Source: Curtobacterium sp. MR_MD2014
GTDB taxonomy: Bacteria > Actinomycetota > Actinomycetes > Actinomycetales > Microbacteriaceae
Length of the DNA stretch: 64,000 nucleotides
NCBI RefSeq assembly: GCF_000772085.1
Contig: NZ_CP009755.1
Coordinates: 310,001-374,000 of the forward strand
Direction: 5' to 3'
The notes beneath the pieces were generated by a model that saw nothing but the letters and a program-made list of their open reading frames with translations, ran no database searches and was not told the DNA's origin. This document shows, one piece after another, positions 8,069 to 16,476 of this stretch. The translations under genes and the position numbers were made by a program. Position 1 is the first letter of the stretch. Each line of letters starts with the position of its first letter.

Positions 8069-9235
8069 GTGGAGAAGATCAACGACCGATTGCTCAGCTG
8101 GGCCTCGATGCTCGAGGAGAACACCGAGCAGCAGGCCCGCACGACGGCCCGGATGCCGTTCGTGTTCCCGCACCTCGCGCTGATGCCCGACGCGCACCTC
8201 GGTCTCGGCGCCACCGTCGGCTCCGTGATCCCGACCCTCGGCGCCGTCATGCCGGCGGCCGTCGGCGTCGACATCGGCTGCGGCATGATCGCGGTGCGCA
8301 CGCAGTTCGCTGCCGCGGACCTGCCCGCCGACCTGCAGCCCCTCCGCGAGCAGATCGAGCGCGCGGTCCCGCTGTCCGCCGGGGCGTCGAACCGGAAGGT
8401 CGTCGCCACCGCCGAGCCGCGGATCGCCGAGCTCGAGGCGATGGCCGCGGCCGCCGGGTTCGACCCGGCCGGAACACACGGCGGCTGGCGGAACCAGCTC
8501 GGCACGCTCGGCTCGGGCAACCACTTCATCGAGGTCTCGCTCGACGAGCAGGACCGGGTCTGGCTCTTCCTGCACTCCGGGTCGCGCGGCGTCGGCAACA
8601 AGATCGCCCAGCGGCACATCGCCGTCGCCAAGCGGATGATGCAGCGCTGGTGGATCGAGCTGCCGGACCCCGACCTGGCCTACCTCGTCGAGGGCACCCC
8701 GGAGTTCGACCGCTACATCGCCGAGCTCCGGTGGGCGCAGCACTTCGCGCTCCTCAACCGCGAGGAGATGATGGACCGGGTCGTCCGGCAGCTGTCCGAG
8801 GTGCTCGGCCAGCCGGTGGACGAGCAGGAGCGGATCAACTGCCACCACAACTTCACCCAGCGTGAGACGCACTGGGGCAAGAGCGTGTGGGTGTCCCGGA
8901 AGGGTGCCATCCAGGCGAAGGCAGGGCAGCCCGGTCTCATCCCGGGATCGATGGGGACCGCTTCCTACGTCGTCGAGGGGCTCGGTGACAAGCCGTCGCT
9001 CGAGTCCTCGCCGCACGGCGCCGGTCGGCTGTTCTCGCGGTCCGCTGCCCGGCGGACCTTCACCCACGAGCAGCTGCGCGAGGCGATGGCGGGGATCGAG
9101 TACCGCGACACGGACGCGTTCCTCGACGAGATCCCCGCGGCCTACAAGCCCATCGACCAGGTCATGGCGGATGCCGTCGACCTGGTGACGGTCCGGCACA
9201 CGCTGCGGCAGGTCGTCAACGTCAAGGGTGACTGA
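8069..9235 (+). CDS. rtcB: RtcB family RNA ligase
   Basis: 388 residues; GTG start at 8069 with GAAGGA 8 bases upstream. RtcB joins 2',3'-cyclic-phosphate or 3'-phosphate RNA ends to 5'-OH ends using GTP and Mn2+ (family knowledge), acting in tRNA or rRNA repair. All catalytic blocks are visible: GVDIGCGM near 66-73 (metal Asp and Cys), GSGNHF near 149, HSGSRG near 169, CHHNF near 258, RKGA, IPGSMG and SSPHGAGR, whose His near 316 is the guanylated residue. It is shorter than the E. coli type but complete. No archease or RtcA gene is next to it. The upstream repeats and small ORF suggest regulated expression. Confidence 0.95.
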   Translation: MEKINDRLLSWASMLEENTEQQARTTARMPFVFPHLALMPDAHLGLGATVGSVIPTLGAVMPAAVGVDIGCGMIAVRTQFAAADLPADLQPLREQIERAVPLSAGASNRKVVATAEPRIAELEAMAAAAGFDPAGTHGGWRNQLGTLGSGNHFIEVSLDEQDRVWLFLHSGSRGVGNKIAQRHIAVAKRMMQRWWIELPDPDLAYLVEGTPEFDRYIAELRWAQHFALLNREEMMDRVVRQLSEVLGQPVDEQERINCHHNFTQRETHWGKSVWVSRKGAIQAKAGQPGLIPGSMGTASYVVEGLGDKPSLESSPHGAGRLFSRSAARRTFTHEQLREAMAGIEYRDTDAFLDEIPAAYKPIDQVMADAVDLVTVRHTLRQVVNVKGD

Positions 9236-9237
9236 CA

Positions 9238-9330
9238 CCGGACGGGGAGGCGCGTGGCCGTCCGCCACGTGCCTCCCCGTCCGGCGGACGGGGAGGCGCG
9301 TGGCCGTCCGCCACGTGCCTCCCCGTCCGG
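9238..9330. terminator. Two tandem copies of a long GGAGGCGCG-type hairpin
   Basis: Copy 1 is 9238-9284 and copy 2 is 9285-9330, nearly identical. Each pairs CGGACGGGGAGGC-G-CGTGG with CCACG-T-GCCTCCCCGTCC around CCGTCCG, a stem of about 19 bp with one G-U pair. They lie 3 bases after the rtcB stop and are probably a double terminator. The core belongs to the dispersed hairpin family described in the findings. Confidence 0.8.
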
Positions 9331-9397
9331 CGCTCGTCCCGACACGCGGCACGCCCCGCTGCGGACAGCGGTCCGTGCGTCGGGCACGCTCGGAGGG

Positions 9398-10231
9398 ATG
9401 AGCGACCAGGCGGAACGAGCAGCACGCGAGACCGGACGACAGGCGAAGCGTGTCGCCGACAGCAGGTGGTTCGAGCTGACGGCGCGGGCCGGGTACGTCG
9501 GCAGCGGTGTGGTCCACCTGCTGATCGGGTACCTCGTCGTGCTCCTCGGGATCGGGAACGCGTCCGGGGGCAGCGAGACGGACCAGTCGGGAGCGCTGCG
9601 GCAGCTCGCCGAGGTCCCCGGAGGCGTGGCCCTGCTCTGGGTCGTCGCCGTCGGCACCGCGGCGCTGGCCCTGCGGCTCCTGCTCGAGGCGGTCGTCGGC
9701 GGCCGGTCCGACAGCGCCCGCGGGTGGGCGGCACGGGCGAAGGACGTCGGCAAGGCGGTCGTCTACGGCGTCGTCTCGTACTCGGCCGGGTCGTTCGCGC
9801 TCGGGGCCGGCACGAGCTCCAGCGGGTCGACCCGGAGCGCGGCGGCCCAGGCCCTCGCGACGCCCGGCGGGGTGTTCCTGCTGATCGCCGTCGGTGCCGT
9901 GGCGATCGCGATCGGTGCGGCCCTGGTCGTGCAGGGGTGCCGTCGCTCCTTCTGGAAGCAGCTCGTCCGGCCGCGGCAGCCCCTCGACCGTGCCGTGACC
10001 GTGCTCGGGACCGTCGGGTACGTCGGCAAGGGGATCGCCGTCGCGGTCGTCGGGGTGCTGATCGTCGTCGCCGGCGTCCGGAGCGACCCGGACCAGGCGA
10101 CGGGGCTCGACGGGGCGTTCGACGCGTTGCGCGACCTGCCCGCCGGATCGGTGGTGCTCGTCGCGGTCGGCATCGGGTTCCTGGCGTACGGCGTCTACAG
10201 CTTCTTCCGCGCCCGGTTCGCGCGCCTCTGA
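9398..10231 (+). CDS. DUF1206 membrane protein
   Basis: 277 residues; ATG at 9398 after GGAGGG (short spacing). Six hydrophobic segments fall into three repeats, marked by GYVGSGVVHLLIG near 30, the VVSYSAGSFALG segment near 125 and GYVGKGIAVAVVG near 207. This is the triple two-helix layout of DUF1206. The N-terminus is hydrophilic and cytoplasmic. Function in the inner membrane is unknown. It stands alone between the double terminator and a repeat-rich gap. Confidence 0.88.
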   Translation: MSDQAERAARETGRQAKRVADSRWFELTARAGYVGSGVVHLLIGYLVVLLGIGNASGGSETDQSGALRQLAEVPGGVALLWVVAVGTAALALRLLLEAVVGGRSDSARGWAARAKDVGKAVVYGVVSYSAGSFALGAGTSSSGSTRSAAAQALATPGGVFLLIAVGAVAIAIGAALVVQGCRRSFWKQLVRPRQPLDRAVTVLGTVGYVGKGIAVAVVGVLIVVAGVRSDPDQATGLDGAFDALRDLPAGSVVLVAVGIGFLAYGVYSFFRARFARL

Positions 10232-10263
10232 CCCGAGCCCGCGTCGGTCGGTGCGGTTCGCGC

Positions 10264-10410
10264 GAGACGCCGGCGTCGGTCCGTAAGGACCGCTGTGAGA
10301 CGCCGGCGTCGGTACCGGACGCACCCGAGTCGTCGAGACGCCGCCGGATCCGACGGCGTCTCGCCGGGATGAAGGCGTCTCCGTCCGACGCCGGTGTCTC
10401 GGGCGGTCTC
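10264..10410. repeat. Cluster of GAGACGCC repeats and palindromes
   Basis: GAGACGCCGGCGTCGGT occurs at 10264-10280 and exactly again at 10297-10313. A near-perfect 30-base palindrome with arms CGAGACGCCG and CGGCGTCTCG fills 10334-10363, and diverged copies (GGCGTCTC, GACGCCGGTGTCTCG) follow to about 10410. The gap lies between DUF1206 and the SMP-30 gene. Confidence 0.75.
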
Positions 10411-10486
10411 CGGCGCCCGCGGTCCGACCGAGTCCGCCGCGTCTCGCTGGCAGGCCGTGCACGCCGGCCCCGGTAGACGGGAGGAC

Positions 10487-11362
10487 ATGCACACCGACGC
10501 CGTGACCGGGCCCGTGACCGTCTTCTGCGACGAGCAGGCGGTCCTCGCCGAGAGCATCGTCTGGGACCCGACCGCCGAGCGGCTCCGCTGGACCGACATC
10601 ACCCTGGGCCTGCTCACCACCGCCCGCGCGGACGGCACGGTGGAGTCGAGCGTCGCACTGCCGCCGCCCCTGGCGAGCTTCCAGCCACGCGCCGCCGGCG
10701 GGTTCGTCGCGGCCCTGGGCGACACGGTCGTGCTCACCGACGAGCGCGGCGTCGTCGAGCGCGAGCTGGTGCGGGTGCAGCACGCGACCGCCGAGATGCG
10801 GTTCAACGAGGGCAAGTGCGACCCCTTCGGTCGGTTCCTCGTCGGCAGCATGGACCTCTCCGACCAGGACCCGGCCGGAGCGCTGTACTCGGTCGAGCCC
10901 GACGGTACGACGCGCGTGCTCCGCGGGGGCTTCGGCGTGACCAACGGCATCGAGTGGTCGGCGGACGGCAGCGTGATGTACGTCACGGACACGAGCACCT
11001 CGACGATCTACCGCGGCTCGTACGGCCCCGACGGCGTGCTCGGCGAACTCGAGCCCTTCGTCAGCGGCGCCGCACACGACGGGCTGGTCCGCGACGACGA
11101 GGGCTGCTTCTGGACGGCGGTCTACGGCGCCGGACGGGTGGAGCGCTGGGACGCCGAGGGCCGACACCTCGAGACCGTCGAGGTGCCCGCGCCGAACGTG
11201 ACCTCCGTGGCCTTCGGCGGACCGGACACGTCGACGCTCTTCGTCGCCACGGCGCGCGAGAACAGCACCGAGGAACAGCTCGAGCAGTACCCGCACTCCG
11301 GGGCGGTGTTCGCGGTCCCCACCCGAGTGCACGGCGCACCCGCTTCCGCGTTCGGCGGCTGA
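10487..11362 (+). CDS. SMP-30/gluconolactonase-like protein
   Basis: 291 residues forming the six-bladed propeller family of lactonases. Expected metal and active-site positions are visible: Glu in AESIVWD near 18, Asn and Asp in RFNEGKCDPFGRFLVGSM near 105, Asn in GVTNGIEWSADG near 148 and Asp in YVTDTSTSTIY near 166. Substrate is probably a sugar lactone but cannot be fixed. The ATG at 10487 follows GGGAGGA closely (2-3 bases), so the start is slightly uncertain. Cytosolic. No sugar dehydrogenase gene is adjacent. Confidence 0.9.
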   Translation: MHTDAVTGPVTVFCDEQAVLAESIVWDPTAERLRWTDITLGLLTTARADGTVESSVALPPPLASFQPRAAGGFVAALGDTVVLTDERGVVERELVRVQHATAEMRFNEGKCDPFGRFLVGSMDLSDQDPAGALYSVEPDGTTRVLRGGFGVTNGIEWSADGSVMYVTDTSTSTIYRGSYGPDGVLGELEPFVSGAAHDGLVRDDEGCFWTAVYGAGRVERWDAEGRHLETVEVPAPNVTSVAFGGPDTSTLFVATARENSTEEQLEQYPHSGAVFAVPTRVHGAPASAFGG

Positions 11363-11403
11363 ACGGCGGGTATCGTGAGAGGTCGCCGATCCCAGGAGGC
11401 CCC

Positions 11404-12501
11404 GTGACCGAACAGGACGACCAGGACGACCGGACCCCGTCGCCCGCACCCGACCCGGCCGGTGCGCTCGCGCGTGCCGAGGACGCCGACGTGCAGGTCG
11501 AGGTCGACCGGATCGCCGTCGACGGCACCTACGTCCGGGTGAGCTCGATCGGGCAGCCGGGTGACCGTGCGTTCGTCCTCGTCGCCGGTCTGGGCATCGC
11601 CGCCACCTACTACGAGCGGCTCGCGCCGCACCTCAACGAGAACGGCCCGGTGCACGCCCTCGACCTGCCGGGCTTCGCCGGGGTCCCGCGCTTCCGTGGC
11701 GCCGTGTCGATCGAGCGCTACGCCGACGCGGTCGAGCAGGTCATCCGCGAGCTGCGGCTCGAGGACCCGGTGCTCGTCGGGCACTCGATGGGCACCCAGG
11801 TCGTCACCGAGGTCGCCGCGCGCAACCCGCACATCCGCGACCTCGTGCTCATCAGTCCGGTCGTCGACAGCCGAGCCCGGAGCATCCCGATCTCGGCGCT
11901 CCGCTTCCTGCGGTCGGCGCTGCACGAGCCCGCGGCCGTCCGCTGGCACGGGGTCACCGCCTACGCGCTCTGCGGCTGGCACTGGTTCCGGAAGGTGCTG
12001 CCGGAGATGATCGCGTTCCCGATCGAGGACCGCGCCGCCGAGGTGCGGGCGCGCACCCTGATCGTCCGCGGTGAGCACGACGCGATGGTGCCCCGTGACT
12101 GGGTGCGGTCCCTCGCCCGGGTGTTCCCGCACGCGGTCCTGCGCGAGGTGGTCGGCGGCGCCCACTCGGTCATGCACGCGCAGGCGGACGCGGTGGCCCG
12201 CCTCGCGGTGGCCCTCGTCGACGGGCGGATCACCGACCGTGGCGTCGGCTCGCTGCAGCGGGTGCGCGACGACACGACCTCGTCCGACCTGGCCCGGCTG
12301 GGTCCGAAGGATGCCTGGCTGGTCGTGAAGTCGCGCTTCATCGAGCTCTTCGGCATGGCGAAGGGCGACGACGAGCAGCTGGAGCGGGCGAAGTCCGCGC
12401 ACGCGGTCGCGATGGCCGACGGCGACGACATCCCCGTGGACCCGGACGACCGCCGCGAGGTGGTCGACGACGTCGCACCCGAGGTGCGCGACCGGTCCTG
12501 A
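11404..12501 (+). CDS. Alpha/beta-fold hydrolase with acidic C-terminal extension
   Basis: 365 residues; GTG start at 11404 after AGGAGG, with a -10-like TATCGT at 11371. The hydrolase core has the nucleophile elbow GHSMGT near 129, the acid GEHDAMV near 225 and the histidine GGAHSVMH near 255. A C-terminal region of about 90 residues follows, charged and Asp-rich, not part of the standard fold. An N-terminal 30-residue Asp/Pro-rich stretch is also extra. Substrate unknown. It lies 41 bases after the SMP-30 gene but has its own promoter-like box. Confidence 0.88.
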   Translation: MTEQDDQDDRTPSPAPDPAGALARAEDADVQVEVDRIAVDGTYVRVSSIGQPGDRAFVLVAGLGIAATYYERLAPHLNENGPVHALDLPGFAGVPRFRGAVSIERYADAVEQVIRELRLEDPVLVGHSMGTQVVTEVAARNPHIRDLVLISPVVDSRARSIPISALRFLRSALHEPAAVRWHGVTAYALCGWHWFRKVLPEMIAFPIEDRAAEVRARTLIVRGEHDAMVPRDWVRSLARVFPHAVLREVVGGAHSVMHAQADAVARLAVALVDGRITDRGVGSLQRVRDDTTSSDLARLGPKDAWLVVKSRFIELFGMAKGDDEQLERAKSAHAVAMADGDDIPVDPDDRREVVDDVAPEVRDRS

Positions 12502-12524
12502 CCCGGGCACCGCGCACACGGCGA

Positions 12525-12576
12525 CGGCCTGGAGGCGCGACCCGACCCCGTCAGGTCGAGCCGCGCCTCCAGGCCG
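12525..12576. terminator. Bidirectional terminator, GGAGGCGCG family
   Basis: CGGCCTGGAGGCGCG (12525-12539) pairs perfectly with 12562-12576; the loop itself holds a short GACC/GGTC stem. It separates the convergent hydrolase and FAD oxidoreductase genes. Confidence 0.85.
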
Positions 12577-12596
12577 CCGGCGTCAGGATCCGCGGG

Positions 12597-13790
12597 TCAC
12601 GGCGTGATGCGGCCCGGCAGCATGTCCCGGGTGAGCCCGTTGGCGTCGGCGAGCACCCCGCGGGCCTCGTCCGTCTTGTCGGAGACGTTCCAGAGCAGGA
12701 CCCCGCGGACCGTGTCGTCGTCGTCCAGGTAGTAGACGACGCCGGTGGTGAGCGGCTCCTGCCAGTCCTCGACGGTCTGCAGCTCGGTGGACACCTGGCC
12801 GACGGCCTCGTACCCCGTGTCGAAGACGTTCGAGTAGAACATCGGCGTGTGGTCGTACGTCTCGTCCGCGTCCGCGAGGTTCCGGCCTGCCTGCCGGCCC
12901 TGCTGCTTGGCGTTGTCGACGTGCTCGACCCGGCGCGTGCCGAGGATGCGGTCCGGGTACTCGGCGACGTCGCCGGCGGCGAACACCGACTCGTCGTCCG
13001 TCACCAGCGTCGACGACACCACGATGCCGTCGCGCACGGTCAGACCCGCGTCGGCGGCGAGCTGCGTCTGCGGCTCGATGCCGAGTCCGGCCACGACCGC
13101 GTCGGCCTCGAGGACCGACCCGTCGTCGAGCGTGAGGCTGACGCCGCCCTCCGACTCCGTGCCCTGGTCGACCCGTCGTCCGGTGCGGAGCTCGACGCCG
13201 TGGTCGACGAAGCGCTGCTGGAAGGCCCGGGCGAGGTCGTCCGGGAACATGTGCCCGCCGAGGACCTCGTCGGGCGTCACCAGGGTCACCCGGGCGCCGT
13301 TCTGCACGATGCCCGCGGCGATCTCGGTGCCGATGTAGCTGCCGCCGACGACGGCGACGTGCGCTCCGGCGTCCGCGAGGGCGCGGAGTCGGCGGTAGTC
13401 GTCCGCGCTGCGGAAGTCGAGGACCCGCGACGAGGGCGACAGGCCGGGCAGGCTGCGCGGTTTCCCACCGGTCGCGAGCAGCAGGCGCTCGTAGCCGTGG
13501 GTCTGGCCGTCGTCCGTCGTGACGGTCCCCGCCTCGCGGTCGACCGCCGTCACGACGGTCCCGAGCACGAACGTCGCCCCGGTCTCCTCGGTGTGCAGGT
13601 CGACCTTCTCGTCCCAGCTGAAGTCCGGGTCGGTCCAGAGCTTCTTCGACAGGGCCGGACGGGCGTACGGACGTTCGGTCTCCTCGCTGACGATGCCGAT
13701 CGAGCCGTCGGCGTCGATCTCGCGGATCCCGCGGGCGGCAGCGTCGGCGACCATCCCGCCTCCGACGATCAGGTAGCGGAAGTCGCTCAT
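12597..13790 (-). CDS. FAD/NAD(P)-dependent oxidoreductase
   Basis: 397 residues. An N-terminal FAD-binding Rossmann motif IVGGGMVADAAARG near 8, the NAD(P)-binding VVGGSYIGTEIAAG near 147 and the second FAD motif FAAGDVAEY near 278 give the pyridine-nucleotide-disulphide-reductase layout, without a redox-active Cys pair. It resembles ferredoxin or rubredoxin reductases and AIF-type enzymes. Its ribosome site GGAGG immediately follows the UAG stop of the SDR gene (7-base gap), so the two are coupled. As last gene of the dps-SDR operon it may supply reducing power under oxidative stress (inference). Confidence 0.92.
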   Translation of the reverse strand: MSDFRYLIVGGGMVADAAARGIREIDADGSIGIVSEETERPYARPALSKKLWTDPDFSWDEKVDLHTEETGATFVLGTVVTAVDREAGTVTTDDGQTHGYERLLLATGGKPRSLPGLSPSSRVLDFRSADDYRRLRALADAGAHVAVVGGSYIGTEIAAGIVQNGARVTLVTPDEVLGGHMFPDDLARAFQQRFVDHGVELRTGRRVDQGTESEGGVSLTLDDGSVLEADAVVAGLGIEPQTQLAADAGLTVRDGIVVSSTLVTDDESVFAAGDVAEYPDRILGTRRVEHVDNAKQQGRQAGRNLADADETYDHTPMFYSNVFDTGYEAVGQVSTELQTVEDWQEPLTTGVVYYLDDDDTVRGVLLWNVSDKTDEARGVLADANGLTRDMLPGRITP

Positions 13791-13797
13791 GGTCCTC

Positions 13798-14598
13798 CTA
13801 GATGGTGGCGACCGAGCCGGAGTCGACCCGGTAGTTCGACCCGTTGACGAAGCTCGCCAGGTCGGAGCAGAGGAAGGCGACGACGTTCGCGACCTCCTCG
13901 GGCTCCCCGCGGCGGCCGAGCTCCATGTACGGACGCTGCTCGTCGAGGAAGCTCGAGATCGCCTCGTCGAACGAGGTCCCCTGCTCCTTCGCGCGCTTGT
14001 CCATCATGGCGTCGGTCATCGGGGTGTGGATGAAGGCCGGGCTCACGGTGTTCACGAGCAGGCCCTCGGACGCGTACGACCGCGACAGGCCCTTCGCGAA
14101 CGACAGGACACCGGCCTTCGCGGCGCAGTAGGGGAGCTCGTCGTCGTAGGGCTGCGAGGCGTCCTCGGACACGAGGTAGACGATGCGACCCCAGCCGCCC
14201 TTGCGCAGGTCGCCGATGAACTCGCGCGTGATCCGCACCGGGCCCATCAGGTCGACGTCGATGGTGTCGAGCCAGCCCTGCTCGTCGATCTCGTGGAACA
14301 TGCCCTGCGCACCGGTGATGCCCGAGGACTGCACCAGGATGTCGATCTCGCCGACGGCGTCGCGCACCTTGCCGTGCAGCGCGGCGAGGGACTCGGCCTC
14401 CGTCACGTCCGCGGCGAAGGCGAAGAGCTTGCCGTGCGGCGCCTCGAGCTGGTCGGCGCTCGTGTCGAGTCGTCCCTGGTCGAGGTCGGTGACGACCACG
14501 GTCGCACCCTCCGCCAGGAGGATGCGAGCCGTGTTCCAGCCGATGCCGGAGTCGCCACCGAAGACGAGCGCGACCTTGCCGGTGATGCCGAGGTCCAC
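13798..14598 (-). CDS. Short-chain dehydrogenase/reductase
   Basis: 266 residues; GTG start at 14598 after AGGGGA, 10 bases past the dps stop. The SDR fold is clear: nucleotide motif GGDSGIG near 14, NAD-type acidic residue in VVTDLD near 37, catalytic Ser in the LVSEDAS strand near 146, and YCAAK near 159 with the Tyr and Lys. Substrate unknown. It is the middle gene of the dps-SDR-FAD oxidoreductase operon. Confidence 0.93.
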   Translation of the reverse strand: MDLGITGKVALVFGGDSGIGWNTARILLAEGATVVVTDLDQGRLDTSADQLEAPHGKLFAFAADVTEAESLAALHGKVRDAVGEIDILVQSSGITGAQGMFHEIDEQGWLDTIDVDLMGPVRITREFIGDLRKGGWGRIVYLVSEDASQPYDDELPYCAAKAGVLSFAKGLSRSYASEGLLVNTVSPAFIHTPMTDAMMDKRAKEQGTSFDEAISSFLDEQRPYMELGRRGEPEEVANVVAFLCSDLASFVNGSNYRVDSGSVATI

Positions 14599-14608
14599 GT
14601 CGCGTCCC

Positions 14609-15115
14609 CTACTCGTGCTCGGAGGCCTCGGCGACGGCCGGGGTCGTGGCGGCGGCGAGCGGCGTGCGCGGCTCGCGGTTCTCGGCCGAGACCATCCAGG
14701 CGAGCTGCTCGAGGCGCTCGATGAAGCCGTGGAGCAGGTCCGCGGTCGTCGGGTCCTCGTCGTCGACCTCGTCGTGCACGTCGCGCATGGTGCCGGTGGC
14801 CTGGTAGAGCCGGAGCGTGATCGCGTCGATGGCCTCGTGCGTGTCGATCTCCCCGTCCGGGAAGGCGTCGAGGTGCGTCCCCGCGGCGACCGTGGCCGAG
14901 CGGCCGTCCGGGATCGCGTAGAGCGCGCGCATGCGCTCCGCGGTGTCGTCGGCGAACTCACGCGCGGCGTCGACGATCTCGTCGAGCTGCAGGTGCAGGT
15001 CGCGGAAGTTGTGTCCGAGGATGTTCCAGTGGGCCTGCTTGCCCTGCAGGTGCAGGTCGACGAGGTCCACCAGGACGGCCTGGAGGTTGGCGGCGAGCTT
15101 GTCCGATGCGTGCAT
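14609..15115 (-). CDS. dps: Dps-family ferritin-like DNA protection protein
   Basis: 168 residues; ATG at 15115 after AAGGAG. Dps forms a dodecamer that oxidises and stores iron and shields DNA in starvation. The ferroxidase-site signature is present: KQAHWNILGHNF near 26-37 and LHLQLDEIVDAAREFADDTAER near 40-61, with the expected His, Asp and Glu ligands. The C-terminal tail is Ala/Glu-rich rather than Lys-rich, so DNA binding may be weak. First gene of the stress operon; a GGGAAC-N16-CGTAG promoter-like element lies 35-62 bases upstream. Confidence 0.95.
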   Translation of the reverse strand: MHASDKLAANLQAVLVDLVDLHLQGKQAHWNILGHNFRDLHLQLDEIVDAAREFADDTAERMRALYAIPDGRSATVAAGTHLDAFPDGEIDTHEAIDAITLRLYQATGTMRDVHDEVDDEDPTTADLLHGFIERLEQLAWMVSAENREPRTPLAAATTPAVAEASEHE

Positions 15116-15149
15116 GATCGGCTCCTTTCGCGGTCGGTGACCCTTCTGG

Positions 15150-15177
15150 TCTACGCGGTCGCGTGCTCGGCGTTCCC
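15150..15177 (-). promoter_or_regulatory. Candidate alternative-sigma promoter of the dps operon
   Basis: On the minus strand GGGAAC (15177-15172) is followed after 16 bases by CGTAGA (15155-15150). This resembles ECF-type GGAAC/CGT promoters. A similar GGGAAC-N15-CGTAG lies before xfp. Confidence 0.35.
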
Positions 15178-15236
15178 AGTGCGCGTGCACCCTGGCGTCC
15201 CCCGCGGGGTGGTCGGACGCGCGGACGGCACCGGGG

Positions 15237-15749
15237 TCAGTGCTCGAGCGCGGGGTCCACCTGGTCGACGGCGTCGCGCATCCGCTCGAGGAACGTCGCG
15301 ACGACACGCGCGTCGGAGGCGGACAGCCCCTCGGCGATCGACATCATCCGCCGGTGCATGGTCCCGAGGGTGGCGCGGACCTCGTCGTCGGTCTCGGTCG
15401 TGGGGGTGATCACCAGTGCGCGACGGTCGGTGGGGTGCGGCTCGCGGCGGACGTGGTCCGACTTCACCAGGCGGTCGATCAGGATCGTCGTCGAGGCCGA
15501 CGAGATCTTCAGGTAGGCGGCCAGGTCCTTCGGCTTGACCATCCGACCCGCACGCTGTGCCTGCAGCAGGTAGCGGACGGCGAGCAGGTCGGTCTCGCCC
15601 ATGCCCATCGAGTCGCGGGTCCGTCGCCGCATCGCGGTCTCGGCGGCGCGGTAGCGACGCAGGGCGTTCAGCACGGCGACGCCGCGCTGTGTGGCGTCGT
15701 CGTCGGGGAACCAGTACCCCGACGCCTCCGTGATCTCCTGCGTCGACAT
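15237..15749 (-). CDS. MarR-family transcriptional regulator
   Basis: 170 residues with the winged-helix core near 50-125: the KPKDLAAYLKISSASTTILIDRLVKSDHVRREPHPTDRRA region holds recognition helix and wing with the conserved Asp-Arg-Arg. No cysteine-based redox switch is visible. The ATG is 7 bases after TACCCT (15762-15757, minus), so it is probably leaderless. It lies 121 bases upstream of dps on the same strand and is the natural candidate regulator of that operon (inference). Confidence 0.92.
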   Translation of the reverse strand: MSTQEITEASGYWFPDDDATQRGVAVLNALRRYRAAETAMRRRTRDSMGMGETDLLAVRYLLQAQRAGRMVKPKDLAAYLKISSASTTILIDRLVKSDHVRREPHPTDRRALVITPTTETDDEVRATLGTMHRRMMSIAEGLSASDARVVATFLERMRDAVDQVDPALEH

Positions 15750-15834
15750 GCCGTTCAGGGTAACCCGTCTGGTATCTCGCCTGCCTAGCGGATCCGCGTG
15801 CTGTGGACGAGTCCTCGGCGCTGCCCCGGACGAT

Positions 15835-15870
15835 CTGGAGGCGCGGTGCCAGCCGGCACCGCGCCTCCGG
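15835..15870. terminator. Terminator, GGAGGCGCG family
   Basis: GGAGGCGCGGTGCC (15837-15850) pairs perfectly with 15855-15868 around AGCC. It follows the stop of the FMN reductase gene on the minus strand. Confidence 0.85.
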
Positions 15871-15905
15871 ACCGTCTCCTGGTCGCCTGACGGCGACCGG
15901 GCGGA

Positions 15906-16463
15906 TCAGGCGGCGACGCGCTCGTCCGCCGCACCGGCCAGGGCGCGGAGCGCGCCCTGCACGAGCTCGACGACCTCGGCGTCCTCGCGCGGGTGGGTCT
16001 CCGCGAACCGGACCACCGACTGCGGGATGGCGACCTTGACGTCCTCCAGGACCTTCGCACCCGCGATCCCCGCCGACTTGCGGGCGTCGTCGTGTGCCCA
16101 CACACCGCCGTACTGGCCGAACGCCGAGCCGATCACCGCGAGCGGCTTGCCGGACAGCGGCGACGAGCCGAAGGGCCGCGAGCCCCAGTCGAGCGCGTTC
16201 TTCAGCACGGCCGGCATCGTGCCGTTGTACTCGGGGGTGACGAGCAGGACCGCGTCCGATGCGGCGACGGCGTCGCGGAAGGCGACGGCGGCGGCCGGCG
16301 GGGTGTCGCCGTCGATGTCCTCGTTGTAGAAGGGCAGGTCGACGATGCCGTCGAACGTCGTGAGGGTGATCCCCTCGGGGGCGTGCTGCTCGGCAGCCTC
16401 GGCGAGCTTCCGGTTGATCGAGCCGGCGCGCAGGCTGCCGACGAGGGCGAGGACGTTCGTCAT
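15906..16463 (-). CDS. NAD(P)H-dependent FMN reductase family protein
   Basis: 185 residues of flavodoxin-like fold: LVGSLRAGSINRKLAEAA near 7-24 binds FMN phosphate, TPEYNGTMPAVLKNALDW near 76 is the signature of this family, and GSAFGQYGG near 112 is the second flavin loop. It probably reduces quinones, azo compounds or chromate with NAD(P)H. ATG at 16463 has AAGGGA upstream. The leader holds nested palindromes, suggesting control by a TetR-like repressor. Confidence 0.93.
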   Translation of the reverse strand: MTNVLALVGSLRAGSINRKLAEAAEQHAPEGITLTTFDGIVDLPFYNEDIDGDTPPAAAVAFRDAVAASDAVLLVTPEYNGTMPAVLKNALDWGSRPFGSSPLSGKPLAVIGSAFGQYGGVWAHDDARKSAGIAGAKVLEDVKVAIPQSVVRFAETHPREDAEVVELVQGALRALAGAADERVAA

Positions 16464-16476
16464 GGTGGATCCCTTC

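Noticed and set aside
8048..11449. Open frame of more than 1100 codons on the minus strand across rtcB, DUF1206 and SMP-30
   Set aside because: It crosses three recognised plus-strand genes, terminators and repeats; the translation has no domain and consists of biased residues.
12597..13790. Identification as a dihydrolipoamide or thioredoxin reductase
   Set aside because: FAD and NAD motifs are present but the redox-active Cys pair of those enzymes is absent.
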